The translations under genes were made by a program, and so were the position numbers. Below are positions 1-13,319 of a DNA stretch of 64,000 bases, piece after piece. The notes under the pieces were generated by a model, which saw only the letters and a list, made by a program, of their open reading frames with translations, made no database searches and was not told the origin of the DNA. Position 1 is the stretch's first letter. Every line of letters starts with the position of its first letter. The stretch covers positions 1 through 64,000 of the forward strand of contig JACEEZ010011002.1 in assembly GCA_016584305.1 (NCBI GenBank). Reading direction: 5' to 3'. This stretch comes from Chionoecetes opilio. Lineage: Eukaryota; Arthropoda; Malacostraca; Decapoda; Majidae.

Positions 1-3000
1 CCCAATTTAGTCACGAGGGCTCCCGCACTGCACACGCCCTTGCCCGGCAACGCGCCGCCTCAGACTACTTGAACCACATCAGCATCAGGGCTGTGCTCGT
101 GTGTGTGTGGTGCTACCAGAACGGTGTATCGCTGTGGTTATTTACATTCATTTTAAAGCGGTGTGCTGTTTACCATACCTTTATATAATGGAGTATTTTG
201 TGATAATAAACTAATAAAACTCCATAGTGTGCTCACTTTCGCCTCCAGAAAGGACCCTGAAATACTTACCGTAAATCTACAGGTGTGTCTTAAATATCCT
301 GGATAAGCCAGCAATATTGGGGGGGTTTGGGGGGGGGCTTGGCTCATTATTGGGGGGGCTCAAGCCCCCCCAAGCCCCCCCTTGGCGCCGCTACTGGTTT
401 CTGAGGTCCTATCTCAGACTCCCGTGAGTTCATTCTCAGTTCCCGGTAAAGCTGCCGTAGCCTACTGATTGACGTTTAGAAGTCTCTGAAGGATTTCTGT
501 TACTGTGTTTATTGTGTGCCTGTATCTGTCTACTCCTCCACCCAGGGGTTGCACCTGGGAATATTTTTTCATGGGGGGGGGGGGGGCAGAAATTTGTATT
601 CGCCACCCAGTACACAGTAAATCCGCCAGATTTATCGCTAGTCCCCTGGATGGTAAATTTTTTCCGCATCTGCTGATGGCCTTTTCAGGCCTGATTTCAT
701 ATTTTCTGCTGGCTGAAACAATAGTTTTGGTGCTGTTAGATGCTTGTTCAAGACATTTCGTGAAGCTATGCGTAAACCAAATCAAGGTATAGGTGTACAC
801 GTCAGGGTGACGTGGTCACATCGCTAGGTAAACCTGTAATAACCTTTTTTTTTTTTAACTGACTTAGTGTATTCTGATTTCTTACAAGGAAGGAAAATTT
901 CGGAGAGCCCCCTGGTTCGCCACCCCGCCTCCATACAAGCGCAAACGCCAGGCCGTAACACTCAAAATACACTGATAAATGGGAAAATGACCCCAAATTT
1001 TTAAGTTGGCTGATATGAAGGGGTAAAGGCCCTCTGTTTTTTCCATTTTCAAATTGTGCAATTCTGACGGAAAAAAAAAATGATATAAAGGCGACAGGGA
1101 AATACAGGGCTAAACAGGGAAATGTTTTTAGGTGAATATAGGGAAATTTTGGCAGCTCGATCTGGCAGCCACTGCCGCACAATCAACATCAGCCGGCTCC
1201 AGGGGGGAGATGCTGAGAAGTGCCATAGAGGTAAGGCGGAAAAGAAAGCGCCTTACCCGTCTTCAGGCGCTTTTGTAACGGCCCGGCTAAGGCACCAGAC
1301 TAAAGCCCATGTACAGTCGTGAAACGGTTCAGGCGCTTTTGCACTGCCTTACACCTCACAACCACAGCCTGTAATCGGCCGTGGGCGTTGGTCCGAGAAA
1401 TCCCTACTAGCCAATCACGTGTTGCCTATCTGAGCGCTTGCTTAGGCAGCCTTCGACCAAAGCACAAGGCTTTATTGAACACGTCCCTATGCTGAAGCAA
1501 GGAAATGTTGTCCTCCCTCCCTATTAACCAAGCACCTTATGGCAAGGACTACACCGCTCTCCCACGCCAAACCAAAAGCTGTTTCATCAACAAGTTGAGT
1601 TCACACGCAGGTTTGACAACTTATATATTTTTGGCTATTAGGGGACGTGCCAATATACACCATGATAATCGTTAGGGTATGCAGATTCCGGGACAGTGAG
1701 GAAAATTTAATGCAAGCAACATTCAGGAATAAGGAGAGAAGATGAATAAAAAAAAGGTGAAAAAAAAGTTTATACACGATTTCATTTTGCTCTCCGTTAT
1801 ATAATTATATGTATAGTTTACTGCGAGTTATTATTACATTCATGCATGCACTAATGTCTCGTGAAGAGATGTGAGGTCTCAGCTGTCCAAAATATTCATT
1901 CTGGTTAGTATGATAATACCGTATAATAGTACAATATTTTAGTCAGGCGGCAGCATGCACCTGCCGGGCCACGCCGGCCCCCGCCCGCCCCCCGCCCCTA
2001 ACCAACACACAACACAAACATCTTATCACCAGCATTATACACCTATATAATCGCGCGCATTAGTCTTGCACGATCAATCATACCACACCTTGCAACGCAC
2101 TAATTAATATGTTAAACACCAATTGTACGTTGTAGGAACTGAAAACAAGGCTTTTTTGTATTTGCTTATAAACAGAAGATGAATGTCTGTCAAAGGACCC
2201 ACAGCAGCTCACGAAAGTGAAGGGGTCTGACAATGCTCGTTTTCAGCGCCCTTAGCGGTTGCCACTAAGGCAGCAATCTCGAACTTTGAGGCATTAGGCC
2301 GGTGGGAAGGCGTTTCGCCTTTACCACAGTCGCCCGTAGGGATAGGGCGCCCCGCCCTAGCTCACTCTCAGCATATCTTGGGCCTCAGCCGTATAGCCCC
2401 TTGCAAAAAGCCCCCATCTTTGTTAATCGAAAGCTAGTTTTTGAAAGACTTATTGCAATGATGAGCATCAACAGCCTCTTTCCCATAGCTAAATTACCCC
2501 ACATCATGGTACACTCTAAAGGGGTCCAGAGGTATCATCACCGCAAGTTCCACTAGTGTTTAATCCTTTTCTGGGCAGAATTAGTACTCTCATTTGGCTG
2601 CTAATATTCAGAGCGCCGTAGGGCGGTATGGCGTCCTTTTCCCCGTTTCGGCAGGGAAAAGAAATAAGACAATTGACCATAAGGTCTAAATCATAATTGC
2701 ATTGTTTTTATCAGATATTTTTTATACCAGTTATTCCCAAATTAACACACACATGCTAGCGGAAGTAACGTGAGCTCAGAAGAAGGAACGTGTCCGTTAA
2801 GATTAAACAGGGTTGTATAAGTTCGCCTACCATGTATAACTAAAGTTTTTGTGAATTGAGACAGTATGTGTGTGGAATCTTGGGCTAACAGATACAGTTA
2901 GATTTTCTGTTTTGTTATATAATTTTATAATTATACACGAAGGTACAGCTGTTGCTTGCACTCATATGGCTTGGCTTTTTGGAGTAACCCAGAGGTTCAC

Positions 3001-3097
3001 TGAGTTAATAAGAGCGCTGAATGGTACCGAGTGTTTGGGGAGGCCGTACCGTCTGGCGTGCCCCGGAATACGCCGGAAAATAGAATAAAAAAGCAAC
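1..3097. other. No supportable gene; AT-rich sequence with homopolymer runs
   Basis: I find no open frame with recognisable domains. The open frames present are short (126 residues or fewer). Visible landmarks are C/G runs around 319-384, where G-runs and C-runs could pair as a hairpin, a G-run near 572-585, and T and A runs near 844 and 1070. The C/G runs followed by 'ggcgccgctactgg' near 383-397 resemble the terminus of a DNA transposon, but I cannot find the partner end. Confidence 0.5.
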
Positions 3098-3140
3098 TAA
3101 GGAAACAAAGTATCGGAGGTCCGTAAAGTAACAGAATCAA
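3098..3140 (+). repeat. Short dispersed repeat, copy 1 (partner at 6881-6921)
   Basis: The segment begins aaggaaacaaagtat and has 'gtaacagaat' further on. It is matched in the same orientation at 6881-6921. The two copies flank the pyrimidine-rich block. Similarity fades within about 80 bp, so I do not call them LTRs. Confidence 0.45.
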
Positions 3141-3344
3141 TCTAACCCACAACTATTTATATATTTCTCTGCTTTAACTTGATATTCTTGGATTCTTTTC
3201 CACGTTACCGTACGACATGCCGAGTCTGCCGGCCGCCCGCAGCGCATATTGCCGTCTGCTGATGCGGAGGGTATGTGATCAATCGATCTTGATTTAGAAG
3301 GAGATAAATGGAGGTCCACCCAGAGATGCTGTCAGTGAACAAGC

Positions 3345-6300
3345 TTGGGTCCGTCGTGTGGTGATATCCCAACACACTACAGTAATACTAGGTCAGCGCT
3401 TGTAGATATGGTAAGCAATAAAAGGGGGAACTGCAAAAACAGCGACGGATTTCCTTTCTTCCCCTCCTTCCTCTCTCTTGGCATAACATTCACTACGGAG
3501 GGGATCTCCATCACTGAGGGGCACTCCACCCCCCTGCATCTCATTTTCGCACCTGCTTCCCTACGTGTATCTCCAAAGAGTTTTGCCAAGAATCTTTTAC
3601 ACTCCAATCAACGTACTGCCACTTACGCTAGCACACAACCCCAGCGAGAGGTATTCCACATCTCCACTCTACTGGCTCTATCATCTCTCGACGCATTAAC
3701 ATTCCTTCACACTACTTCTTCCGACCTCTTTCCTACCACTACCTTTACAAACATCTGTCCTGTTCTTTTCAGCACATTCATACCGGTTCACATTCCTGGC
3801 CGCCATCAAAGATGCTCCACGCGTGTTTCATCCACTCCGTCACACACATCCTGACCTACACCTGCTGCCATCATTCTGTCCTCTGTCACATACCGACTAT
3901 TTACCACTCCAGCGACTTTGTCCTGGCTCTGAAGAGTAGGTCCCCCTCTCATAAACACCACCGCATAGAACCTTCCTACCCGTAGGCTTGGACCTGGTAC
4001 CTTATCTCCGGGCTGTAACATTACTAGTGTTTGTATTTGTCCTCACCTCATTTCCCCATCAGCTCCACTTTTTATTCCCTTTTCTTCCACCTCGTCACCT
4101 TATTTTATTTCCCTGTTTTCTTTTTGCACTGTACAGCCATCTCCCCATGTCCAGCACCTCCTGTCACACCAAACATTCCAGTTTTCACCCAGTCCTATCT
4201 TCTCTGTCTTTTACTGAGTACCTTTCCATCCACTTTCACATCACATTATACCTCTCTCTCTCAGTACCCAAACCTCAGCTTTGCACCCATTCTGCGTGTC
4301 ATCATATCATTCGTTGCAGTCTAGCTCTGCTACGCAGTCCTGCCTTTGCTATCCTCTCTCCTTGCAATCGTGCTCCCTACCCCCATATTGTCCTCCTCCT
4401 AACGCTTCCACTGCCTCACCATTACCATTGGCCTCATCTAATCGCCTTCATTCTTGATCCTGAATTGTTCCTGTGTTACTTCAATTACTCGCTCATCACC
4501 CACTCAGGCTTCCTAGACCAACACCATAGTTCCAGGCCATACATAATGCTATATGGGCGGACTGCACACCCTCCATATTTAGTCCTCTCACCACTTCACA
4601 CTTGTTGGCCCGTAACATCTTGCTTGCCTACACTGGCCTTAGCATATTCCAACTTCCACTGGTTTTGGCTCTTTCGTTTTCGCTATATTCTCTCATGTTT
4701 AGTTTTTCCCCACAGCATTTATTCCATCCACACACAATATCATAACCAGAGATACTTGTACTACTTTCGTTCTCTCTTGTTATTTCCTTCCTCATTCCCA
4801 CCCATCACAAATCCTGTCTTCTACTCAGAGCTGCATCCCCAATTCACCTACAAACACCTTGATCTCTTCTCCCTTACTGATTCTCTTAACGTTGATTAAA
4901 TGGACCCTTCCATACCGTCACAGCATTCTAGCAATTCTTCTTGGTAGCCCGCAATTGTGGTTTTTCACTGATAGGATCACCATATCATCATTCCTTACAT
5001 ACGCGCAGTACACTCAACACTTCATCTCTCAATTTTCACCACCCCAGACGTGTACTGCTTCACGTCTCCACGTGCCATTTCCGTCTAAATATGTAAACCA
5101 AAATAGTAGATGGGAAAGGACACTATGCACCTGTCTTACTCATCTATTACATTTCAAGCCATTCCAGTCTCGGGTCACCAGATTACACTGAAAAAACAAC
5201 TTACAGGCATGTGTGTTCTCATACGGACCCTAATGCTATAATTATTTTTAACAACCTTTCTTCCAACTCCCGATGTACCAATAGCTCTCCAACTACAATA
5301 ACATAGCACTATCTCCTATCCACCTCTGGTCAAAGCCTATTCTCCAAAACTACTACGAACCAATAAGGCACATAGTCATAGGACTAATTCTTTCTTCCCT
5401 CCCTTCCTTGCTCTACCTCAATCACCCTTTCATTCACTACAAAAACATATCTCAGTCATCACCTACCTCCTTGTCTCTTTCTGAATCCAATTCTGCGCTC
5501 TTCCACCCATCACCTAATTTCCTTATCCACAACCTTCCACCTAGTACTGCTCATTCAAGCTACACCACAGGAACACTACGTAACCAATTACCGCTCTCTA
5601 CACACACACGTGTCACAATTTTACCTCCTGTCCTATCGCGTGTCCCTCGTAATTTTAATCTCCATTCCTCACTCTGTGTCCATCCACCCTCTATGTGATT
5701 GAAGACTCATCATCACTACTGTCCCATTCCAGGCACCAGGCACCCCGACTTCCTCTCTCCACTATAATGTCCCAAACAACTCATGCATTCCCTCAATTAC
5801 TCCCTCAACTCTCCTACACTCTAACAATTCATTCGGGATAACCGTCACAATTCCAGGGGACCTCTGTGTTCCATATTCATTTTTCTTACCCAATACCCTT
5901 TCAATCTCAACTCATTCTTAATTTCTGTCATACCACAATATTCACTCTATATTCTCACTCCCTAAGGTTGACGGTATCCCTAAGTCACCTATGACAGGCT
6001 CATCACACCTCCATATACTATGGTCCAGAAGTCCTCTCAGCTATGGCCAATATCCTTTTTGTCTCCCTATAGTGACCTGACCTTATGACAACATAGTTCT
6101 TCTACATTCCGTAATGCTTTACTACATGATACGTCCTGACCTCAAGAACTTATACACATTCCCTACCTCCTTCCTCAGCTTTTTGGCCTAAGTTCTCTGA
6201 CACTTTTCTATAATTCATTCACTCTTCGCCCTTCCCACCAAAGCATTTCAACCCTTTTGCTTACGCTTATATCTTCCAGCCCTTTCATACTTATTCTTCA

Positions 6301-6600
6301 GCTTCACGTTGGACCTATTCTTCTCAGACTCCTACATCTCCCATTCTACCTGTTTCTTTCTTCCTGGCCTTGTCGATCTCATTGTTCCACCAACTCTTTC
6401 TTGTCCTGCCATTTGCTCTCGTGGTTTCTCTATTTTCTCGTGTTTGCTCTATGTGGTTTCCGAGTGAAGACGCTTGGCTATAGCTCCGAAACTAACATAG
6501 GATTTTCTCGAAAGTACCTTCATTGTGATTACCACGCAAAGTTATCGTCATTAGCTCGTAGATACCATCCCTATCCTACCCGTAACCTGACGTAACCTAA
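3345..6600 (+). other. Long pyrimidine-rich strand (C/T on +), about 3.2 kb
   Basis: The plus strand is strongly enriched in C and T for about 3.2 kb and depleted in G. Long plus-strand open frames occur here (for example 3988-4899, 303 codons, and 3345-3854, 169 codons). Their translations are Leu/Ser/Pro/His/Phe-rich with no domain, as expected because stop codons are purine-rich. I treat this as non-coding. A similar but smaller block lies at 11677-12000. It could be an old degenerate satellite or the body of an unknown element. Confidence 0.6.
6476..6545 (-). repeat. About 70-bp dispersed repeat (other copies 40808-40872 and 51190-51255)
   Basis: On the minus strand it reads like the two plus-strand copies: 'atcacaatga', then 'gaaaatcct', then 'ggagcta' in the same order and spacing. 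Three copies are present in the window. One lies inside the TTAA element at 50703-51921 and one inside the TIR element at 40306-41585. Confidence 0.6.
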
Positions 6601-7257
6601 CCTGACGTGTTCAAGAGTAAACGCCACATACTCTTCCAGAAAACGGGAATATGCGGCCCACCCGCCCTCGTCCCTGGTTCCTTTCTATCTACAGCACCAA
6701 CACGTTTATTTGGCTTGTCTTTCCCTTACTACACATCACATTTACTTCTCAATCTTGTACGCTGAAAAGTTTTGATGCCTTTTGAAGCGGGACAGGATCG
6801 ATATTGGGTGTATTCGGGAACTATGACGTTTTCGGTCTTTGCCTTTTCTTACAAGCTGGACGAATGAAGGGAAGAAAATAAGGAAACAAAGTATTGGCAG
6901 TAAGGTAACAGAATAATATCACCCTTGCTAACTTTATCTCCTTTAATTATAATGGGTTTTTTTCCACTGATCTATATAACATGGATCGACGGTTGAAGCC
7001 TGAGGCTCAGCCACTGGTTCACCGAGCTGTCCACTCTCACTCGTCGTCGTAACAAAAACAAAGCCCGATGTGTCTGCGGCTCGCTTGCTGTCTATATGGT
7101 AGTTATCGCTCGTCATGCCAAGTTGTGATTGCTGTCTGGCTGTGTTAATCATTTCGTCATGTCACCAAGCTGTGCTGGGCTATGATCGTACAAACAAGGA
7201 CCCAGGATCAGTGGAACATTGGAGTGAGCAAATTACTTTCCCACTAATGGAGTAAAC
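6601..7257. other. Intergenic; includes dispersed-repeat copy 2
   Basis: The only landmark is the 6881-6921 partner of the repeat at 3098-3140. No gene is recognisable. Confidence 0.4.
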
Positions 7258-7495
7258 AGCCACACACACCACACACGCACCCACCACACACACACACACC
7301 ACACACCCAAAACACACACACACACCCACCAACACACACAAGCACCCACCACCCCCATCACACCACACACACGCACCCACCAACACACACCACGCAAACG
7401 CCACCCACCACACACGCCACCCACACACACACACCCACACACACCACACCACACATCACACCCACACCCACTCCCCACCCAAGCCATCCACTCGT
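7258..7495. repeat. Impure CA/CACC microsatellite
   Basis: The tract is built of CA, CACC and CACACCAC units with irregular interruptions. The G/V/W/C-rich open frames read from its minus strand are artefacts of the repeat. Confidence 0.9.
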
Positions 7496-7499
7496 AATC

Positions 7500-8455
7500 G
7501 TACATCTACCCAATCCAGTCATCCACCTACTAGTTAAAAAAAAATATAGGTGGAATATGGTATACTTTTTTTTTTTATATAGGTAGATATAGATTATAAG
7601 TATATTTTTTTATATATGATCATTTGTGATCTATAACCGCACCACTAAGGTCTGTATATTCAGTTCCGCGCGCCTTCCAATGAAGCGGTGCTGTTCTAAG
7701 CGAGATAAGTTTATTTTGCGAAAGAGACAAAAAAAAGGCAAAAAAAAAAAAAAAAAAAGTCATTAAAAAAAAGTTATACCAAGAAAGAAGTTATACCTTG
7801 TGGTTTAAAGTAGGTTAGGGAGTCATTTACAACTAATAGGTTAGGTTGACGGTTCATTAAAACCTTTAAGGTTAGGTTCAGGCTTCATTTAAAAACCTAT
7901 AATATTCAAGGTTAATGCGTTAGGTGTAATTCATTAATATAATTTTTTCTTGGGGGGGCCGGGGGGAGTGCGCGGGGTTGGCGCGGGGGGTGTTTCGGTT
8001 CGGTTGCGCAAATTAAAACTATTCCCATTGAAACAAGCACCTATTGTAGGCCAAGGAAAAAATAGTTGAGTCTTCTTTACAACGACCGCGACGAAAACTC
8101 GTCCATTTCCATTATTACCAAAAGTTGTTTCGTTAGTCCTAAATGAAACAATAGTCATTTCGCTATACACTCAGCTCAGAGTTGAACTGACTACTAGAGT
8201 ACGAAAACGACACAGGTATGTACGAAAATACTCAAAAATCAGTGTACGAAACTAACTCTTTCAATTCAATATAACTAATTAAGAAAGGTTTTTTTTTTTT
8301 GGCATAGGCCAAAGCGTTTTTGATTAATTTAAACCTTCCTGTAATCCCCGAGAGTAGCTTCTATAGGACACGTGGCTCGCGCCGTACCCGTGGCGGGTGG
8401 CGTGGTCGGCGGCTAGCGCCGAATTAGTGGACGAGGAGAACTGCAGCGGTCGCCT
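7500..8455. other. No gene seen; homopolymers and TTAGG-like words
   Basis: Contents are T and A runs (7567-7575, 7740-7758, 8288-8299), a few 'ggttagg' words near 7810-7880 and a G-rich stretch near 7952-7990. No coding signal is visible. Confidence 0.4.
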
Positions 8456-8529
8456 CATTAGGTACAGACACACACACACTCGAGTGGTTCGCTCATAGGT
8501 CTGTCACTTCACTCTTACCTCCGCTGTCA

Positions 8530-8930
8530 CATACATACCACCAACCTGTATCAACTACCACTTGTACGACTCACAAACACACCTGTCACTACACACTGAC
8601 GGGCCTCGCAACACAACTTGTCACTTACACACTGTACGGACTCGCAGGACACCTGTCATAAACACCTGTACGGCCCCGCAACATACCTTGTCACACACAC
8701 CTGTGACGGCCTGCGCAACAACACACTGTCACCTCAACACCCAGGTTTACCAGGACACCTAGATCACGGCCCATGGGACAGGCACCTGTCATACACACCT
8801 GTATACGGCCTCGCAACACACTGTCACTACACTATACAACCTTTTTGTACGGCCTACTCGCAAGGGACACTGTACTACAACCTGTACGGACCTCCTCCGG
8901 CAACACACCTGGTTATCGTGTGGATCCCTA
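8530..8930 (+). repeat. Irregular minisatellite with core CACCTGTACGGCCTCGCAA
   Basis: The words 'cacctgtcac', 'cacctgtacgg' and 'ctcgcaacac' recur about every 35-50 bp with many one-base insertions and deletions between units. The two open frames across it are repeat translations. The irregularity could be real decay or uncorrected long-read sequence. Confidence 0.7.
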
Positions 8931-8935
8931 AATAA

Positions 8936-10277
8936 AATGAGCATCTTGAAAAGGTTCGACGCAAGTAGCAATAGGTTGAAGATTAGTAGTTTAGTAGTAG
9001 TAGGGTGTTAATAGTTAGTGTAGGTGAGTAATAGTAGAGTAGGTGGTAATAGTAGGCTCGTAGTAGTGAGTAGGGGTGGTAATATAGGTAAATATAGGCT
9101 ATCCACATATGGCTCAGCAGCCAACACCCAGCCTAGTGCATGGCCGGCCCAACATGTATTGTTAGGTTATTTTCAAGATGGCGGTGGTGATTCATTGATT
9201 TCTACCAGGCCACAGATAGCCCAGATCCGACGATCAATGTCATATAGATCAGTGGTTTTTTCCTGTACGAATAATCGCTGGAGTGACAGTCTACATTCCA
9301 TTGGCCCTTACAACCCCTTCCGCCCCCAGATCTTTCCTTTGCTATCTAGAATTGGGCTTGTTTGTCTGAGCCCTAAAATTAAGAAAACGTGACTGAAAAA
9401 ATAGACCAAATAAGTTAGTCGACAAGGATTACTAACTAAACAGAGGTCATATTCCTATTATAAATATTGCGTTATAATAACTAGCAATATCGTATTAATG
9501 GTAGCCAATATTACAATTAGTAAATAAGCGTCTGAGGCCTCAAGGGCGTGAACTATAAATTGTTCAGTGTATCGTGTGGAGGTAGAATGTACTGTATCTC
9601 CCCCTCTCCCATTCCTTGTGACATTTATTACTGTAGCTCTTAGGTTTTTCGTTGGCGCTCGTAGGTCGAGTATCAGTTCAGAGTCAGTTCAGTTGTTGGT
9701 CGGGAGGGTCTGGCCTTTTCAACGGGCACACCCTGACGATTGTTTACTTCTTTGCTGGTTCTGTGCGGGTACTTAATTAGTTATGTCTTCTCTTATTCTG
9801 TATTTTCAGTTCGTTTATACTTTCTTTCCTCATTGTTTCTCTGGTCATCACAAAAATGTTGATTGTTCTTCCTTGATGCGGTCTGTTTTGTTGTCTTTAC
9901 CAACTATTCCCCGAGTCCTCCAAACAAATACTCCCCCACGATATCCTCTTCCTCCTAAAAAAACAAAAAAAATAATCCTAAAAAAAATATGATTCATAAA
10001 TAAAAAAAAAAAATGTTCACTAAGTCATCCTTTTCCGCCCCACACAAGTCACAAATTATTCCTTGGATCCCCCAAAAAACCTACTTCTGTCATTTATTGT
10101 GGTGTTTGCTCACTTGACCTTAAACAGAGTAGTATTATCATTAGTTATAGGTATATGATAGGTTCCATTCGTTGTGTTAATTGCCCCATATCCCTTTCAT
10201 GTCTATCCCTGTAGTCAGTGAGTATTTTCTTGTCCATAGCTATGCCCTGAAAGCGACCAGCCTAATATAGAGAGAAC
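8936..10277. other. No gene seen
   Basis: The stretch includes an irregular TAG/TAGG-rich part (8985-9110). The rest is unremarkable AT-rich DNA with short open frames lacking domains. Confidence 0.4.
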
Positions 10278-11356
10278 TGCAACTCCGAAAAATGCCAAGT
10301 GGGTCGTAACGGCAGTTTCTTTTTAACTCACGAATCGGTGCAAAAGTTGGTCAACTTGAAAGAAAAAGAAAAGAATATTGGGCTTATTCACGCACATAAA
10401 ACACAAAAGTAAATTTTAAGAACGATTTTCTTCTATATTTAATATTGTATAGGGAAAGCCTGATTTCTGTGAAAACAATGCAGTAGTTTTAAACCAAATA
10501 ACACAAGTATGGCTAGGTTATAGGTGAGGCCAGAGCGAGGCGGTAAATGTTACTCTATGATATTATACAGTCAAATAAACGTATGATTAGAATGATATGC
10601 GATAAACTATGGCAGTCATAGTTCTGTAAATTATTGGTGATCAACCAGATAGAACAACCAGACGGAGATTTTTGAAAGCCTGGTTGGAAAAGTGAAATGA
10701 GTGACGCGTTACAGTCGTAAGTTTTGAATTTGATCAAAATATCCCCGCCACAATCTACCCCCCCGCCAACACTCACCCAATGCCGACGCAGGTACATAGC
10801 TCGCTCTCCACAAATTATAACGCAACATCCCAAATGTCGCCAGCCAAACAAGCCGGATTTCGGCACATTACTAATTCTTCGATATTTTCCAAGGCAGTTG
10901 CTTAATATTGTATTTTGGGAGCAAGCGTTTGCCAGACGCGGTAGCTAGTTACTGCTTAGAAAACAGTCGTGAAACATAGCCCAATGAAACATTTTTTACA
11001 TGCCAACAATATACATGTAAAAAATATATTAAGCTTTGCTACTCGAGGCGAGTAATTGAATCATTAAATTGCTAGCTTGTAGAAGGTCCAATGCATACGT
11101 ACATGCTCATGGTCAATTGACCTACACTTACTATAGAAACAACAAGAAAGAAGAAAAACGTTTCTTCTTTTTTAGTATTCAGGATGCGGACAGAACCCGT
11201 GCATACAGGACTGCATCCAATCATTAATCGCGGAAAATGATTTATGAAAAAAAATTTAGTCGCGCGGAGCAAGGGGGAAAACACAGTTAGACCAACCTTT
11301 GAAGAGTTTAATAAACTGACCGAGCGAAGCCCCACAGACTACATTCTCGAGTTTAG
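10278..11356. mobile_element. Decayed MITE, copy 1 (relative of 34634-35495)
   Basis: It is collinear with the cleaner copy at 34634-35495 from end to end. It shares the start (ctgcaactccgaaa), 'gttggtcaacttgaaag', 'cgaggcgagtaat' and a corrupted right terminus ending 'ctcgagtttag'. It is 1079 bp against 862 bp, and most of the difference is scattered insertions of 1-4 bases. Its terminal inverted repeats are barely readable, so the boundaries come from the second copy. Confidence 0.75.
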
Positions 11357-11676
11357 TTCTCTCCACATTGACGTTTCACACTTTCCAGGGCCCACATTGC
11401 AGATGTCAGCCGCCGTAGCTAATGTCCAAAATCATATGAAACCCGCAGCGCCAGCTGCTACCAGCGTGCATTCTAGCTATCCAAGGGTTTGAATTAGTTG
11501 AATTAGGGAATAATTCAAAAGTCGATAAAATCTTTGGACCTTTTAATCCTTATTTCACAAAATTGCTATCCCTTCAGACAAAAGCCACCCATTGGAAAAT
11601 TATAGAAACAGTTAGTAAAAACAAAAATCCATTGACTTGAGTGTATAGAATTTAGTTATGGTAAGGCCTGCTAGTT

Positions 11677-12000
11677 ATGACCACATTAGAGTTGTGGCCC
11701 CGTTGTCATACTCTCTTACTCCTCACTCTCATATCTACAATCCCGTTTAGCCATCTCTCACTATCCATCCATTCTCTCTCTCTTACTCGTCTCTCTATCT
11801 ACCACTCTAGCACTAGCTCTACCAAACCTAGCCTCGGTCCTCTTTCCTCTCACAACACCTCACCTGTTCACTGCTCATATCTTCTACTTACGCTCATCCA
11901 TACTCCCGATTTACTACATCCACCCGGAGCTCTGCGGTTCTCTCTCACTCCCTCTATCCCCCCCCCCTCATCCTTTCACCCATGCTTACAGAAAACCTGA
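11677..12000 (+). other. Second pyrimidine-rich block
   Basis: The plus strand is C/T-rich with repeated ctctc/cactc words, giving a 107-codon open frame of no evident meaning. The composition is like 3345-6600. Confidence 0.5.
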
Positions 12001-12813
12001 CCTAGCAAAATAGTTTGCACATGATCATTAGTGATAAGAACCATATTTTCACTCAGTTTCACTTATGTTACCGCTAACACAAAAAAAAACAAAACATTCG
12101 AGTATACAACATAGGACTGACGTTAACGTTTTTTTTTTTTTTTTTTGTTTATAAATTTGTGAGTTACGAAAATAAGCAGTTTAGTATAGAAATTATATAA
12201 AGTTTTTTTTTTTTTTTTATTTTTTTTTGGTTATTATTTATTTTGTTTTTTGTCCACCCCCACAAAGAATTACTTCATTTCACGATTCGTATTTCTCCCC
12301 GTTTTTCTTGTATGCAAGAGAATAGTCATGGAGGATGCGCTTCTACCTTTTTCTCCGACGTAATCAGTAACGAGCCGGCGGAAGCCTACACCTAGATAAT
12401 ACAAAAATGACGACCACCACACCACCACTGTTTGGCTGAGGTCTTAAACAAAGACACAAAAAAAGCCCTCACACCTGATGGAAAAACTCAAAACTAAGAC
12501 AAAAAATATATGATAAACGAACAAAAGGCAAGGGAACTCCAGACTTTTTAATGGAGGTGTTATTCGTCCAGCGATGATGTACTAATAATTACGGTATTCA
12601 CACGGGGAGGGAGCTTGGTAAAATCTGGAATACGTTTATGTTAGATAATAGCTCTATCAGTTTAAAATGTTGAACCGGATACTTCGATCGAATCGTTGTA
12701 ATAAGCGTACATGTCTGTCCTTCCTTTATGAGTCGACGACGTTGTCCATATTATCGCGTCCTACTCAGTCGAAGCAAACGAAGAAAACATGTATCTAGAG
12801 TAATAAAACTTAA
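12001..12813. other. No gene seen; poly-T runs and a short dispersed repeat
   Basis: There are T-runs at 12129-12146 and 12204-12218. The segment 12330-12450 resembles 60828-60890 joined to 61200-61225. The second site carries a hAT-like MITE and a CAC run between those two halves, so this stretch approximates an uninterrupted relative. Confidence 0.5.
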
Positions 12814-12985
12814 AGTAATCGTCCAGACCAATTTCATATTCCTGATTTGATGTCGATTCAGAATATAGCTTTTTTATTATTGAGCGAGTGATCAACAATA
12901 TGTTTTCACTTTTTGCATCCAGTCAGCCGTTTTTTTAATAAATCCGCATCAAACTCTGTAAATTCCCCGAGCTTTCGAAAAAACG
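12814..12985 (+). mobile_element. Solo end of the TTAA element (family of 50703-51921)
   Basis: TTAA is followed by agtaatcgtccagacc and then by sequence matching the reverse complement of 51770-51921. Shared words include 'cagtcagccg' and 'aattccccgag'. I did not find the opposite terminus nearby, so this is a truncated copy. Confidence 0.75.
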
Positions 12986-13319
12986 CTAATGGAAACTGGC
13001 AGACGACGGCACCATGGCTCCCCCCGGTGGAGTTTCAGCCAGGAGCTTCCTACCCTCCCGCGCTTCATAAAATACACGTAAACCTAGGCAATAAACATAG
13101 TTACACATTGAAGAATTACGTGGGGTGTATCGGATAGATAGAATTTTTTTTTGCGGACATTGGTATACACATGCTGAGCCTTGCTGGGTTGCAGCAGAAA
13201 GCTGTGCATCTCCAGAGAAGTATGCACACGTTTACATCAACCAATAGGCGAGGGAAAGTGTAAAAAATGTTTGTGCGTCGGGACGAAGTTGGTTTTTGCA
13301 TTTCGCGTGAAGGTAGGGA

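Noticed and set aside
3988..4899. 303-codon open frame
   Set aside because: It lies in a C/T-rich strand where stop codons are rare. The translation is low-complexity and has no domain or codon pattern of a gene.
3098..6921. LTR retrotransposon bounded by the 3098 and 6881 repeats
   Set aside because: The repeats share only about 40-80 bp. No TG...CA ends, primer site or gag-pol frame is visible.
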